This document shows positions 1 to 9,322 of a stretch of DNA of 64,000 nucleotides, piece after piece; the first letter of the stretch is position 1; the number at the start of each line of letters is the position of its first letter. The notes under the pieces are model-generated. The model made no database searches. It saw only the letters and a list, made by a program, of their open reading frames with translations, and had not been told where the DNA came from. This DNA is from Massilia endophytica (GTDB lineage Bacteria; Pseudomonadota; Gammaproteobacteria; Burkholderiales; Burkholderiaceae_D): contig NZ_CP088952.1 of the NCBI RefSeq assembly GCF_021165955.1, positions 682,001 through 746,000 of the forward strand, written 5' to 3'. Made by a program: the position numbers and the translations under genes.

Positions 1-873
1 AGCAATGTCATCACCGTGGCGCCCGAGGGCCGGAGCCTGCCCTATGTGCAGATGCCCGGCGCCACCGCGCTCACCTGGGCTTTCGCTGTCGGCGAATGCG
101 GCAAGGAGACATGGGGCGGACAGCCCGGCGCTGCAGTGGCCGCGGCGAACGTGGGCGCGTTTGCAAAATCGGGCATCCCCTACATCATTTCCACGGGCGG
201 GCAGGGCGCCGTGTTCAACTGCGGTTCGAAGGAGGGCATGGACGCGTTCGTGGCACGTTACGACTCGCCGCAGCTGATCGGCTTCGATTTCGATATCGAG
301 GCCGGACAGACGAAGGAAGATGTGCGCGCGCTGCTGCAGCAGATCGTGCATGCGCAGCGCAAGCACCCGCGCCTGCGTTTCAGCTTCACGATTGCGACCC
401 ACGCGGCCTCCGACGGCAGCCGCCACAGCCTGAACGAGACGGCGGAGCTGGTGCTGGCCGAGGTGCGCCGCAGCGGCCTGAAGGACTTTGTCATGAACCT
501 GATGGTGATGGACTACGGCCCCGCCTCGAAGAAGGTGTGCGTGCTGCGCGGCAGCCGCTGCGACATGGGCGCCTCGGCCATCCAGGCTGCCCGCAACGTG
601 CACGAGAAATACAAGCTCCCCTATTCGCAGATCGAGCTTACGCCGATGATCGGCGTGAACGATGTTGTGGAAAACGTGTTCACCCTGGAAGATGCGAAAG
701 TGATGGTCGACGGGGTGCGCAAGCTGAAGATGGCGGGCGTACATTTCTGGTCCCTGGACCGCGACGTGCCGTGCAGGCAGCCTGCCAGCGGCGCGGAAGC
801 GGCGTGCAGTACGATGCCGGACGTTCAGGCTGGCGCCTACACGCAGGCTCTGGTGAAGGATCTGGCGCGATGA
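1..873 (+). CDS. Glycoside hydrolase family 18 (chitinase-like), 3' part
   Basis: The reading frame is already open at base 1, so only the last 290 residues are seen and the N-terminus lies outside the window. The motif GFDFDIE near visible residue 94 matches the DxxDxDxE signature of GH18, with the last Glu as expected acid/base. Later MNLMVMDYG and a VHFWSLDRD segment fit the barrel strands that line the GH18 active site. The family hydrolyses beta-1,4-GlcNAc polymers. Secretion cannot be judged without the N-terminus. It overlaps the next gene by an ATGA junction, so the two are translationally coupled. The chitin/GlcNAc genes that follow support a chitinolytic role. An endo-N-acetylglucosaminidase of the same family is an alternative. 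Confidence 0.8.
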   Translation, partial: SNVITVAPEGRSLPYVQMPGATALTWAFAVGECGKETWGGQPGAAVAAANVGAFAKSGIPYIISTGGQGAVFNCGSKEGMDAFVARYDSPQLIGFDFDIEAGQTKEDVRALLQQIVHAQRKHPRLRFSFTIATHAASDGSRHSLNETAELVLAEVRRSGLKDFVMNLMVMDYGPASKKVCVLRGSRCDMGASAIQAARNVHEKYKLPYSQIELTPMIGVNDVVENVFTLEDAKVMVDGVRKLKMAGVHFWSLDRDVPCRQPASGAEAACSTMPDVQAGAYTQALVKDLAR

Positions 874-1973
874 GCGCTGCGCCGGGGCGTTATCTGTCGC
901 TCGACGTTCTGCGCGGCCTTACGGTGGCGCTCATGATTGTCGTGAACACGCCGGGAAGCTGGAGCCACGTCTTTCCGCCGCTGCTACATGCGAACTGGCA
1001 TGGCTTCACGCCCACCGACTGGGTGTTCCCGACCTTCCTTTTTGTGGTGGGCAATGCGCTGGCCTTCGTGATGCCGCGCTTCGCGGCGCAGGGCAGCGCC
1101 GCCGTCGTGGCGAAGATCGCGCGGCGCGGCGCATTGATCTTCCTGCTTGGCTTCCTCTTGTACTGGTTCCCGTTCTTCGGGCCGGATTTCCACCTGCTGC
1201 CGCTGGCGGATACGCGCATACCCGGCGTCCTGCAGCGTATCGGCCTCTGTTTCATCATCGCCGGGCTCGTGCTGCATTTCACGCGCGAACGCGGAGCGCT
1301 GGTATTCAGCGCCATGGCCTTGCTGGCTCACTGGGCGATGCTGGCGCTGGCAGGCGACTACACCCTGCAAGGCAATGCCGCCGCGAAGTTCGATATCTGG
1401 CTTTTGGGAGAACGCCACCTGTATCACGGGGAAGGCCTGCCCTTCGATCCCGAAGGCATGCTGGGCGCCTTGCCCGCCACCGTGAACGTGATCGCGGGCT
1501 ATTTTGCGGGACGGCTGATTCTGTCGAAAGGCGCATGCTACGAAACCCTGGCGAAGCTGATGATGGCGGGCGTGGCCTGCATTGCGGCGGCGCTGTGCTG
1601 GAACGCCGTCCTCCCCATCAACAAGAAGCTGTGGACAAGCTCCTACGTGCTGCTCACCGTCGGCATCGACCTGCTGGTGCTGCCGCTGCTCATGTACGCC
1701 ATCGAGATGCGCGGCCAGCGCGGCTGGACGGGCTTCTTTGAAGCCTTTGGCAAGAATACGCTCTTTATCTACCTGCTGTCCGAGGTGCTGGTGATATTGA
1801 TGGTGAAGACCTATGTCGGCAGCATGTCCACCTACGACTGGCTGTACGCGACGGTGTTCGCGCCGCTGGCGCCAGCGAAGGCGGCCTCGCTCATGTACGC
1901 GCTCGCCTTCATGCTGCTTTGCTGGCTGGTGGCGTGGTGGATGGACAAACGGCGCATCTACATCAAGGTCTAG
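870..1973 (+). CDS. NagX-like membrane acyltransferase (DUF5009/HGSNAT family), copy 1
   Basis: A 367-residue polytopic membrane protein. The N-terminal RYLSLDVLRGLTVALMI is the family signature of bacterial NagX and human heparan-alpha-glucosaminide N-acetyltransferase, followed by about ten hydrophobic helices. The start is the ATG in the ATGA overlap with the chitinase. A frame open further upstream is only a shadow of the chitinase gene. NagX is a recurrent member of bacterial GlcNAc/chitobiose regulons, but its reaction in bacteria is not settled; acetyl transfer to an amino sugar at the inner membrane is the usual guess. It faces a paralogue tail to tail, sharing four bases. Confidence 0.8.
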   Translation: MSAAPGRYLSLDVLRGLTVALMIVVNTPGSWSHVFPPLLHANWHGFTPTDWVFPTFLFVVGNALAFVMPRFAAQGSAAVVAKIARRGALIFLLGFLLYWFPFFGPDFHLLPLADTRIPGVLQRIGLCFIIAGLVLHFTRERGALVFSAMALLAHWAMLALAGDYTLQGNAAAKFDIWLLGERHLYHGEGLPFDPEGMLGALPATVNVIAGYFAGRLILSKGACYETLAKLMMAGVACIAAALCWNAVLPINKKLWTSSYVLLTVGIDLLVLPLLMYAIEMRGQRGWTGFFEAFGKNTLFIYLLSEVLVILMVKTYVGSMSTYDWLYATVFAPLAPAKAASLMYALAFMLLCWLVAWWMDKRRIYIKV

Positions 1974-3163
1974 AACTTCAGTTTCAAACCCAGGCGGTTG
2001 GCCAGCGCGGTCAGCACCATCATCACGAAGGTCATCACGGCGGCGTTCAGCAGTCCCGCAGCGCCGCCGGACTCCAGATACGGCCACCACAGGCGCGGCA
2101 GGTGCAGCAGGGCCGCCGCCTGTTCCCACAGGTCCGGTGCGATATAGGCGAACAGCGCATTCGCACCAGCTGGCAGCAGCAACACGGTCCAGCCGCGCAG
2201 CTCCCAAACATCGATCAGCAGGTAGAACAGCAGGAACAGGGCAAGGATGATGGCCGCACATACCAGCGTGTAGGACTCGGTGGCCTGGATCTTGTTGATG
2301 CCGTGGTAGGGGCGCAGCAGCATGCCCGCCGCGAACAGTCCCGCTGCGAACCATGCCATGAAGCGCAGGCGCGGCGCATGCAGCGCCATGCCCTCGGGCT
2401 GGGGATCGGCGCCGCGCACGAAGAGGCGGCCCACGATGGCGCCTGCGAGCACGTTGGCGCCGGTGGAGCCCAGTACCTGCGGCACGTTCACGAAGTCCTG
2501 CACTGCCCTCGGCAGCCAGGCCAGCGCGCCCGCCGTGCCGCCCATGTAGAGCGCAATGAGCGCAGCCAGAGCCGCCATCAAGACCGCGCCGTCGCCCCGC
2601 GCCGCCAGATAGATGGCGCTGCACAGGAGATAGGCCCAGCCAATCATGCCCAGAATGCCCCACCACGTATGCTGCAGGTAGGGGCTGCTGAACTCTTCGT
2701 TCAGCGTGCCGCGGAAGCTTGCCAGCACGAAGACCATCAACGCTGCTCCAGCCCAGAAGCCATACCCGCGCTGCTCTCCCTGCCGCCACAGGAGGATCAT
2801 GGCAACGTAGAACAGCAGAAGCCAGACGGGTCGCGGCAGGAGCGCTGCAGCCGGGTCGTAGCGATAGGCGTTGGCCAGCACGAGCCCTGCGACCATCAGG
2901 CTTGCGGCGCGCCACAGCAGGCGGCCGATCAGCGCTGCGTCCACGCGGCCGATGGACCGGTGCAGCGACAGGGGAATTGCTATGCCGACGATGAAGAGAA
3001 AGCCGGGGAAAACAAGGTCCGGCAGTGTGATGCCGTCCGCCTTCGGACCTGCGTGTTCGAGCCAGTATGGGATGTTGGGCATGCCCGCAATGTAGTTCAC
3101 CCAGATCATCGCGAGGATGATGAAACCGCGGAAGGCGTCGAGACTCAGGAGGCGTTTATTCAT
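1970..3163 (-). CDS. NagX-like membrane acyltransferase, copy 2
   Basis: A 397-residue polytopic membrane protein beginning MNKRLLSLDAFRGFIILAM, the same family signature as the convergent gene at 870-1973. LPDLVFPGFLFIVGIAIPLSL aligns with TDWVFPTFLFVVGNALAF of copy 1. The sequences are clearly diverged, so this is an old paralogue and not a recent tandem copy. Stop codons of the two genes overlap (1970-1973). A terminator for the neighbouring TPR gene at 3174-3209 separates it from the nag operon, so it probably has its own promoter between 3164 and the terminator or is reached by read-through. Substrate is unknown. Confidence 0.8.
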   Translation of the reverse strand: MNKRLLSLDAFRGFIILAMIWVNYIAGMPNIPYWLEHAGPKADGITLPDLVFPGFLFIVGIAIPLSLHRSIGRVDAALIGRLLWRAASLMVAGLVLANAYRYDPAAALLPRPVWLLLFYVAMILLWRQGEQRGYGFWAGAALMVFVLASFRGTLNEEFSSPYLQHTWWGILGMIGWAYLLCSAIYLAARGDGAVLMAALAALIALYMGGTAGALAWLPRAVQDFVNVPQVLGSTGANVLAGAIVGRLFVRGADPQPEGMALHAPRLRFMAWFAAGLFAAGMLLRPYHGINKIQATESYTLVCAAIILALFLLFYLLIDVWELRGWTVLLLPAGANALFAYIAPDLWEQAAALLHLPRLWWPYLESGGAAGLLNAAVMTFVMMVLTALANRLGLKLKF

Positions 3164-3173
3164 GCGTCAGGCG

Positions 3174-3209
3174 TAAAAAAAGCGGGAGAGGCCGGAGGCC
3201 CATCCCGCT
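3174..3209 (-). terminator. Intrinsic terminator of the nag operon
   Basis: On the minus strand, AGCGGGA pairs with TCCCGCT around a GC-rich loop and is followed by seven T. It lies 22 bases after the stop of the TPR gene and should end the long operon. Confidence 0.8.
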
Positions 3210-3230
3210 CGGTGTCATCGTTTATCGCGA

Positions 3231-4523
3231 TCAGTTCGCTGCCACAGGGCCGTTCGGGCGGTTCACCCACAGGATCCAGTAGCGCGCCAGGTCGCCGCGG
3301 CCGTCGTTGCCGGTAACGGTCTGCAGCGTCTTGATGGCGTCTTCCTTGCGGCCAGCCATCGCGTAGGAGTAGCCCAGGCGCAGCTTGGCGTCTTCCGCGT
3401 TCTGCAGGCCGCCCTTGGCGATACCTTCCTGGATCAGGCCAATGCCCTTGTCGTACTGGCCCAGGGTGACGTAGGCGTAGCCCAGGTTGACCAGGCCGGT
3501 GCCGTTCTTGGACTTGCGTGCCGAGGCTTCGCCGGTGCCGATGTTCTTGGTGTCGTCGGCGGCCTGCTTGTCGGCCTGCGCGCGCAGGGCCTTGTGCTTG
3601 GCGGCCTGGTTGCCGGTGCCCAGCGAGCCGTTGGCGAAGCCGGTGTCCAGCACCTGCTTGGCTTCGATCGGCTGGCCTGCCAGCAGCGCCAGTTCCGCCA
3701 TGTCCTGGTATTCTTCGGCGGCCATCTTGGTGGTGGCGACCTTCTGAAGGCGGTAGACGTCCAGCGCGAAGCGGTTGGAGTAATTGTCCTTGCCGCGGGT
3801 GCGGCTCAGCAGGTCGACCCAGTAGTCGTCGTTCGGGTAGTAGCGCACCAGGTTTTCCAGGGCCAGCAGATAGGTTGCCTGGTCCTTGGTCTTGGAACCG
3901 GTGTTGGCGAGGATCTGCAGCTCTTCGATGGCAGGGGTCTGGCCGGCCTTCTGCTTGGCTTCCAGATCCTTCATGGACTCGGCCTTGGCGGTCGCGAAGT
4001 CATTGCTCAGGTAGTAGGCGCGGATGATGAAGGGACGCAGCTTCATGTCGCCGGTTTCCGTCGTGTAACGGTTGAACCAGGTGATGGCCTTCGCGTACTC
4101 CTTGTTGTTGTAGTACATATTGCCCAGTGCCTGGATGAAATCCTTCTGTTCATTCGGCTGCAGCTTGCCGGAGTTGATCACGGCTTCCAGGGCGGCCGTG
4201 GCCATGGCGGTGTCGTTGGTGGCCGAACCCAGGGCGACGCGCATGCGGTTCAGCACGAACTGTTCGTACACGGTCAGGTTCGGCAGGGCGGCGGCGGTGT
4301 CCAGGCGGGTCTTCACTTCGCCATAGTTCTTGGCATCCATCAGCGGCTTGATCTCAGCCGGGTTCACCAGCTTGAAGACTTCCGGCCGAACGCTGTCGAC
4401 CGGCGCTGCGGCTGCCTTCGGGTCAGCTTTCTTGTCTTGTGCATGGGCAACGGTCATCAGTGCTGGCGCAGCGGACAGGGCGGCCAGGAGCAGGCTGATG
4501 CGGGCGATACGGAACTGGGACAT
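3231..4523 (-). CDS. Exported tetratricopeptide-repeat protein
   Basis: A 430-residue protein with a typical signal peptide (MSQFRIARISLLLAALSAAP, cleavage after AHA). The start at 4523 was chosen because an AAGGA lies upstream and the signal peptide begins there; an in-frame ATG 18 codons earlier would bury it. The body is helical, with repeated patterns such as NMYYNNKEYAKAITWFNRY and LGYAYVTLGQYDKGIGLIQE that fit TPR/Sel1-like units. It is the last gene of the GlcNAc operon, 31 bases after the ATPase gene. Its function is unknown; a periplasmic scaffold or partner of outer-membrane uptake is possible but is inferred only from position. Confidence 0.7.
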   Translation of the reverse strand: MSQFRIARISLLLAALSAAPALMTVAHAQDKKADPKAAAAPVDSVRPEVFKLVNPAEIKPLMDAKNYGEVKTRLDTAAALPNLTVYEQFVLNRMRVALGSATNDTAMATAALEAVINSGKLQPNEQKDFIQALGNMYYNNKEYAKAITWFNRYTTETGDMKLRPFIIRAYYLSNDFATAKAESMKDLEAKQKAGQTPAIEELQILANTGSKTKDQATYLLALENLVRYYPNDDYWVDLLSRTRGKDNYSNRFALDVYRLQKVATTKMAAEEYQDMAELALLAGQPIEAKQVLDTGFANGSLGTGNQAAKHKALRAQADKQAADDTKNIGTGEASARKSKNGTGLVNLGYAYVTLGQYDKGIGLIQEGIAKGGLQNAEDAKLRLGYSYAMAGRKEDAIKTLQTVTGNDGRGDLARYWILWVNRPNGPVAAN

Positions 4524-4554
4524 GGTCAGAAAATCCTTGAAGTGAGACAAACGC

Positions 4555-5721
4555 TTATTCTCCCATAAATTCGCCAACCGACGAGTTTATGGGGCGCGCA
4601 ATTGTAACGGCTTGTTTCGGCCGGGCGAAGGCCTTTCCGTGGCTGTCGAACAGATGGCAGTGTTCGGGCGGCAGCACAATACCTGCCATGGCGCCCGCCT
4701 GCGGCAGCGCGGACTGCGCTGCATGGCGCACCGCCACCAGTTCCGGCACGTTCGCCAGCTTTGTATACAGGATGGACTGGTCGCCCAGGTATTCGACATG
4801 GCCCACGGCGGCCCCGATGCGGTTCGGCTCCTCGCTGTATGGCCCGGCGAGGCGCATGTGCTCCGGCCGGATGCCCAGGGTGACCTTCGCTCCCCGGTCC
4901 ACGGCGCCCGCATCCACGGCCACTTCGACGATGGGGCCGCCCGCCAGCTGCACCGCCGCATGCTCCACGCCCGCCGCCATGATCTCGCCGGGAATGAAGT
5001 TCATCTTCGGCGAGCCGAGGAAGCCTGCCACGAACAGGTTTCCGGGATTGTTATAGAGCTCCTGCGGTGTGCCGGTCTGCTCGATGCGCCCGCCGTTGAA
5101 GACGACGATGCGGTCGCCAAGGGTCATCGCCTCCACCTGATCGTGCGTCACATAGATCATCGTGGTGCCCAGCTCCTTGTGCAGGCGGCTGATCTCCACG
5201 CGCATCTGCACGCGCAGGCTGGCGTCGAGGTTCGATAGCGGCTCGTCGAAGAGGAAGAGCTGGGGCTTGCGCACGATGGCGCGGCCGATCGCCACCCGCT
5301 GGCGCTGGCCGCCGGACAGCTCCTTGGGCTTGCGCTGCAGGAGCTGCGTGATCTGCAGGATATCCGCCGCACGCTCCACCGCCGTGCGGATCGCATCCTT
5401 GCCGTGGCCCGCGAGCTTGAGCGCGAAAGCCATGTTCTCGAACACAGTCATGTGCGGGTAAAGCGCGTAGGACTGGAACACCATGGCCAGTTCGCGCTGG
5501 GCGGGCGGAACCTGGTTGGCCAGGCGCCCGCCGATATGCAGCTCGCCGCCGCTGATGTCTTCCAGGCCCGCGATCATGCGCAGCAGCGTGGACTTGCCGC
5601 AGCCCGAAGGGCCGACGAAGACCACGAACTCGCCATCGGCGATATCGAGGTCGATGCCGTGAATGACTGTGTGCGCCGCGCCGTAGCGCTTGACGATATT
5701 TCGGAGCGATACGCCGGCCAT
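4555..5721 (-). CDS. ABC sugar importer ATPase (UgpC/MsiK type)
   Basis: 388 residues. Walker A GPSGCGKST, signature LSGGQRQR, Walker B LFLFDEPLSNLD and the H-loop THD are all intact, followed by a C-terminal MalK-like regulatory OB domain (about residues 240-360) containing LGIRPEHMRL. These are marks of CUT1 sugar importers. The start at 5721 overlaps the MFS stop as TGATG; a longer upstream frame only reads through the MFS gene. It should power the permeases at 8519-10185, although the MFS and NagZ genes sit between them in the operon. Confidence 0.9.
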   Translation of the reverse strand: MAGVSLRNIVKRYGAAHTVIHGIDLDIADGEFVVFVGPSGCGKSTLLRMIAGLEDISGGELHIGGRLANQVPPAQRELAMVFQSYALYPHMTVFENMAFALKLAGHGKDAIRTAVERAADILQITQLLQRKPKELSGGQRQRVAIGRAIVRKPQLFLFDEPLSNLDASLRVQMRVEISRLHKELGTTMIYVTHDQVEAMTLGDRIVVFNGGRIEQTGTPQELYNNPGNLFVAGFLGSPKMNFIPGEIMAAGVEHAAVQLAGGPIVEVAVDAGAVDRGAKVTLGIRPEHMRLAGPYSEEPNRIGAAVGHVEYLGDQSILYTKLANVPELVAVRHAAQSALPQAGAMAGIVLPPEHCHLFDSHGKAFARPKQAVTIARPINSSVGEFMGE

Positions 5722-7004
5722 CACGCTTTCGCTGCGTCTTCGGCGACGCGCGATTCCATGGGAATGAACTGCGACAGCACGGCGACCGGAATGGCGCACA
5801 GCAGCACGTAGATGAAGAAGTTGTGATAGCCGAGTGCCTGCTGCACGTCGCCGCTGATCCACTTGAACAGCACGAAGCCGAGCTGCATGATGCCGGTGGA
5901 GAAAGCGTAGTGCGCCGTCTGGTATTTGCCCGGCGCGACCACCTGCATCATGTAGAGGATGATGCCGACGAAGCCGAAGCCATAGCCGAACATTTCGAGG
6001 CTGAGGCAGGCCGCGATGACGGTGAGGTCCGTGGGCAGGTAGGTGGCGAGGAAGTAGAACACCAGGTTTGGCAGGTTCATCGCCAGGATCAGGAACAGGA
6101 TCGCGCGGCGCAGGCTAAGCCAGGACGTGAAGTAGCCGCCTGCAATGGAACCGACGATGAAGGCGATGGTGCCTGCGGTGCCGTACACCGTGCCCACCTG
6201 GTCGGTGCTCAGTCCCAGGCCGCCGTTGGCCGTCGCCTCGCGCAGGAAGAGGGGGCCGATGGTCTGAATCTGCGCCTCGCCCGCGCGGAACAGGATAATG
6301 AAGAGGATCGAAACCCAGATGCCGGGCTTCTTCAGGTAGTCCACGAGCACCTCTTTCAGCGTGCGCGCCACCGCGCCTACCGTCTGGTGGTCGGACGCGG
6401 GGTTGGGCGCCAGCGGGAGGGCCCAGCTGTGATAGAGGCCCAGTGCGATCATCGTTGCGCACAGGATGCAGAAGATCACGGTCCACGCAGGAACCACGCC
6501 GTAGGACTTTTCCAGATAGCCCGCCAGGATCACCAGCACGCCGAGGGACACGAAGCGGCCTGCATTGAAGAAGGTGCCGCTCCAGCCTGCATACTGGGCC
6601 TGCTGCTTCTTGGTGAGGCTCGCGATATAGGTGCCGTCGCAGGCGATATCGTGGGTGGCGGAAGATACGGCGACCAGGGCAAGCATGCCCACGGTAGCCG
6701 CCAGCCAGAAGGGCAGGTGCAGCGCTACCGCCACCAGGCCGAGAAACAGCCCGCTCAGAAGCTGGAATGTCACCACGATGATCTTGCGGCTGCTGGCCAG
6801 TTCGAGGAAGGGGCTCCACAGGGGCTTGAAGACCCACGCCGCGCCGATGTAGGCCGTCCAGTGCGCGATATCGCCGTTCGGCACGCCCATGCTCTTGAAC
6901 ATGAGGCTTGCTATCAGCGCTACCGAAAAGAAGGGCAGGCCCTGTGCGAAATACAGGGTGGGAACCCAGGTGAGCGGGCTGCGCTTGGCGGTTGCGGTCT
7001 CCAT
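5721..7004 (-). CDS. AmpG-like MFS transporter
   Basis: A 427-residue protein with about 12 membrane helices. The N-terminal WVPTLYFAQGLPFFSVALI is close to the AmpG start motif (LYFAQGLP), and HDIACDGTYI matches the AmpG helix-4 segment (Q/HDIAxDGW/Y). AmpG proteins import GlcNAc-anhydromuropeptides with proton symport; relatives in chitin loci carry GlcNAc or chitobiose. With NagZ next to it, uptake of beta-linked GlcNAc disaccharides, from chitin or recycled cell wall, is likely. It lies 24 bases after nagZ and is coupled to the ATPase by TGATG. Confidence 0.8.
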   Translation of the reverse strand: METATAKRSPLTWVPTLYFAQGLPFFSVALIASLMFKSMGVPNGDIAHWTAYIGAAWVFKPLWSPFLELASSRKIIVVTFQLLSGLFLGLVAVALHLPFWLAATVGMLALVAVSSATHDIACDGTYIASLTKKQQAQYAGWSGTFFNAGRFVSLGVLVILAGYLEKSYGVVPAWTVIFCILCATMIALGLYHSWALPLAPNPASDHQTVGAVARTLKEVLVDYLKKPGIWVSILFIILFRAGEAQIQTIGPLFLREATANGGLGLSTDQVGTVYGTAGTIAFIVGSIAGGYFTSWLSLRRAILFLILAMNLPNLVFYFLATYLPTDLTVIAACLSLEMFGYGFGFVGIILYMMQVVAPGKYQTAHYAFSTGIMQLGFVLFKWISGDVQQALGYHNFFIYVLLCAIPVAVLSQFIPMESRVAEDAAKA

Positions 7005-7028
7005 CGGTGGCGTCTTCCTTTATGGGTG

Positions 7029-8522
7029 TTATTCGAAGCCGGGTACGGGGCAGCGGCCGTTCGCTTCCAGTGCGCCGGACAGCCATGCATTCACGGCGTC
7101 CAGGGCCGGGGCGGCGAAGCCGTAGGTCATCAGCGCTGGTGCGGCAATGTCCAGGGCCTGATAGGGGTTCCACAGGGCCAGGTGCAGGTCCGGCTTCCAC
7201 GTCTTGCGCGCGTTCTCGCCGTAGCGCAGGCGGGAAGTGGACGCGAGAACGGTGAAGGCGCCATCCTGCGGCAGGCTGCTCCAGTCGAAGGTCTCCGCAT
7301 CGGCGAAGGTCACGAGCTCCACGTCGTACAGTTTGCCCAGGGTGGCGGCCACCACGGCGGCCGGAACGCCCGCCTCGGACACGCCGTCGCTCACCACGTC
7401 CTGCCGTGCGACCAGTCGCAGCTTCGCTCCCTTGGCCGGGCGCTGAGGATTGCCGCGCGCCGTCAGGCTGCGCCGCCAGCCTTCGGCCATGATCTCGCGG
7501 TCGGCGGCATCTTCCTTGTAGGAGCGCGGCTTGCAGGGATAGGCGCGGGCGAGCGCCGAAAGGCGGTCGAGACGTTCCTGCACCTGCGCTTCGCTCAGGG
7601 TGCCGTCGGCCAGCGCCCTGGCGATGGCGTCCAGGGTCTCGTTCTGGGTTTCGGTGGTGCCGAGGGCCATCACCATGTCCGCGCCTGCGGTCAGCGCGCG
7701 CACGGCGGCATTGCCCACGCCGTAGCGGCCTGCAATGGCGTGCATGTCCATGCCGTCGGTGATGATGACGCCGCGGTACTGCCATTGCTGGCGCAGCAGC
7801 TTGTCCAGGATGGCGGGCGACATCGTGGCGGGGTTATCCGGATCGATCGCGGGATAGACGATATGCGCCGTCATCATCGCAGGCGCCTGCGGGGCGGCCA
7901 TGCGGAAGGGCGCGAATTCGAAGGCTTCCAGCTGGTCCAGCGGCTTGTTCACGGTGGGCAGGTCGCGGTGCGAGTCCACGTTCGTGTCGCCATGGCCGGG
8001 GAAATGCTTCACGCAGCAGGCCACGCCTTCCGCATGGCTGCCTGCCATCCAGGCCATCGCCAGTTCGGCGGCGCGGGTTGGCTCGGCGCCGAAGGAGCGC
8101 TCCGCGATCACAGGGTTGAGCGGATTGTTGTTCAGGTCCAGCACTGGCGCGAAGTTCCAGTTGAAGCCGAGCGCCTTCACTGCGCGGGCCACGGCGGCGC
8201 CGGTGCGGCGCGCGAGCTCGGCGTCGTCGGCGGCGCCCAGGCCCATCGCCGCGGGCGGCGCGGGCACCCAGGTGGAGCGCACGACGGCGCCACCTTCCTG
8301 GTCGATGGCGATCAGCGCATCCGGTCCCATGGCGGCGCGCAGGTCGGCCGTCAGCTTGCCCAGCTGTTCGGAGTCCGTCATGTTGCCCCGGAAGAGGCAG
8401 ACGCCGCGAATGCCGTTCTCGCGGATGAAATCCGCCGTCGCAGCATCCAGAGTGGTGCCGGGGAAGCGGATCATGATCAGCTGACCGGCGATCTTGCGAA
8501 GTTCTTGATGGGATTTGCTCAT
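7029..8522 (-). CDS. nagZ: Beta-N-acetylhexosaminidase, GH3 (NagZ-like)
   Basis: 497 residues without a signal peptide, so cytoplasmic. KHFPGHGDTNVDSHRD is the GH3 NagZ motif carrying the His/Asp dyad, and GVIITDGMDM contains the expected nucleophile Asp. IDQEGG and ERSFGAEP also fit. NagZ proteins are usually about 340 residues; here a further 150-residue C-terminal alpha/beta domain follows (from about residue 340), as in two-domain Bacillus-type enzymes. It would split non-reducing GlcNAc from imported chitobiose or muropeptides. The start overlaps the upstream permease stop by ATGA. Confidence 0.88.
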   Translation of the reverse strand: MSKSHQELRKIAGQLIMIRFPGTTLDAATADFIRENGIRGVCLFRGNMTDSEQLGKLTADLRAAMGPDALIAIDQEGGAVVRSTWVPAPPAAMGLGAADDAELARRTGAAVARAVKALGFNWNFAPVLDLNNNPLNPVIAERSFGAEPTRAAELAMAWMAGSHAEGVACCVKHFPGHGDTNVDSHRDLPTVNKPLDQLEAFEFAPFRMAAPQAPAMMTAHIVYPAIDPDNPATMSPAILDKLLRQQWQYRGVIITDGMDMHAIAGRYGVGNAAVRALTAGADMVMALGTTETQNETLDAIARALADGTLSEAQVQERLDRLSALARAYPCKPRSYKEDAADREIMAEGWRRSLTARGNPQRPAKGAKLRLVARQDVVSDGVSEAGVPAAVVAATLGKLYDVELVTFADAETFDWSSLPQDGAFTVLASTSRLRYGENARKTWKPDLHLALWNPYQALDIAAPALMTYGFAAPALDAVNAWLSGALEANGRCPVPGFE

Positions 8523-9322
8523 TTGACTGCTCCGTCCATGCCGCGCATGAAATATCGTTGGGTAAACAGGAAGGCTGCCAGGGTTGGCAGGATGGTGATG
8601 ATGGTGCCCGCCGCGATCACGCGCGCGCTGCTGCCGAAAGTGCCGCGCAAATACAGCACACCCACCGACAGCGGGAATTCGTCAGGCTTACTCATCACGA
8701 TGGATGGCCAGATGTACTCGTTCCATGCCTCCACTGCAGTGAGGATGCCGACCGTGGCAAGCCATGGTGCAATCAACGGCAGCATGATGCGGGTGAAGAT
8801 GGTCCACTCCGAAGCGCCGTCCACGCGGGCCGCGTCGATCAGGTCCTGCGGCACTTCCTCGAAGGCCTGCTTCAGGAGCAGGATGGCGACGGCGGTCACC
8901 ACGTTCGGCAGGATCACGCCCGCATAGGTATCGACCAGGCTCAGTTTCGTCACCGTGATGAAGTTCACGAGGAAGTTCACCTCGGAAGGCAGCACCAGCG
9001 TGGCGAGAATCAGGCCGAAGACCAGCTTGCGGCCGCGGAAGTGCATGCGGGCCAGCGGATAGGCAGCCATGGAGCAGAGCGTGAGCTTCCAGAACACGGT
9101 GAAGGCCGCAATCAGGACCGAGTTCTTGAAGAAGGACAGCATCGGAATCACGCGGAACACTTCGGCGAAGTTCTTCAGCGAAGGAGACTTCGGCCAGAAG
9201 GTTGGCGGATAGGCGAAGATATTTCCTTCGGTGGACAGCGCCGTCACCAGCGTCCACCAGAAGGGGAAGACGCACAGGAGCGCGATGGCCGTCAGCAGGA
9301 GGTAATGGGCGATCGTCTTCAT
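8519..9322 (-). CDS. ABC sugar permease, MalG-type
   Basis: 267 residues, six predicted membrane helices, beginning MKTIAHYLLLTAIALLCVFP. The segment EEVPQDLIDAARVDGASEW is the EAA loop that docks on the ATPase. The start at 9322 was chosen because TGATG couples it to the first permease; an ATG 11 codons earlier lies inside that gene. CUT1 family, partner of the permease at 9322-10185. Length is normal. Confidence 0.9.
   Translation of the reverse strand: MKTIAHYLLLTAIALLCVFPFWWTLVTALSTEGNIFAYPPTFWPKSPSLKNFAEVFRVIPMLSFFKNSVLIAAFTVFWKLTLCSMAAYPLARMHFRGRKLVFGLILATLVLPSEVNFLVNFITVTKLSLVDTYAGVILPNVVTAVAILLLKQAFEEVPQDLIDAARVDGASEWTIFTRIMLPLIAPWLATVGILTAVEAWNEYIWPSIVMSKPDEFPLSVGVLYLRGTFGSSARVIAAGTIITILPTLAAFLFTQRYFMRGMDGAVK

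Noticed and set aside
984..2915. A 643-codon minus-strand frame across both acyltransferase genes
   Set aside because: It is a shadow in another frame of two well-supported membrane protein genes.
5823..8927. A 1034-codon open frame on the plus strand
   Set aside because: It is antisense to the MFS, nagZ and permease genes, is rich in His, Arg, Gly and Gln as expected from GC-rich shadows, and has no family motif.
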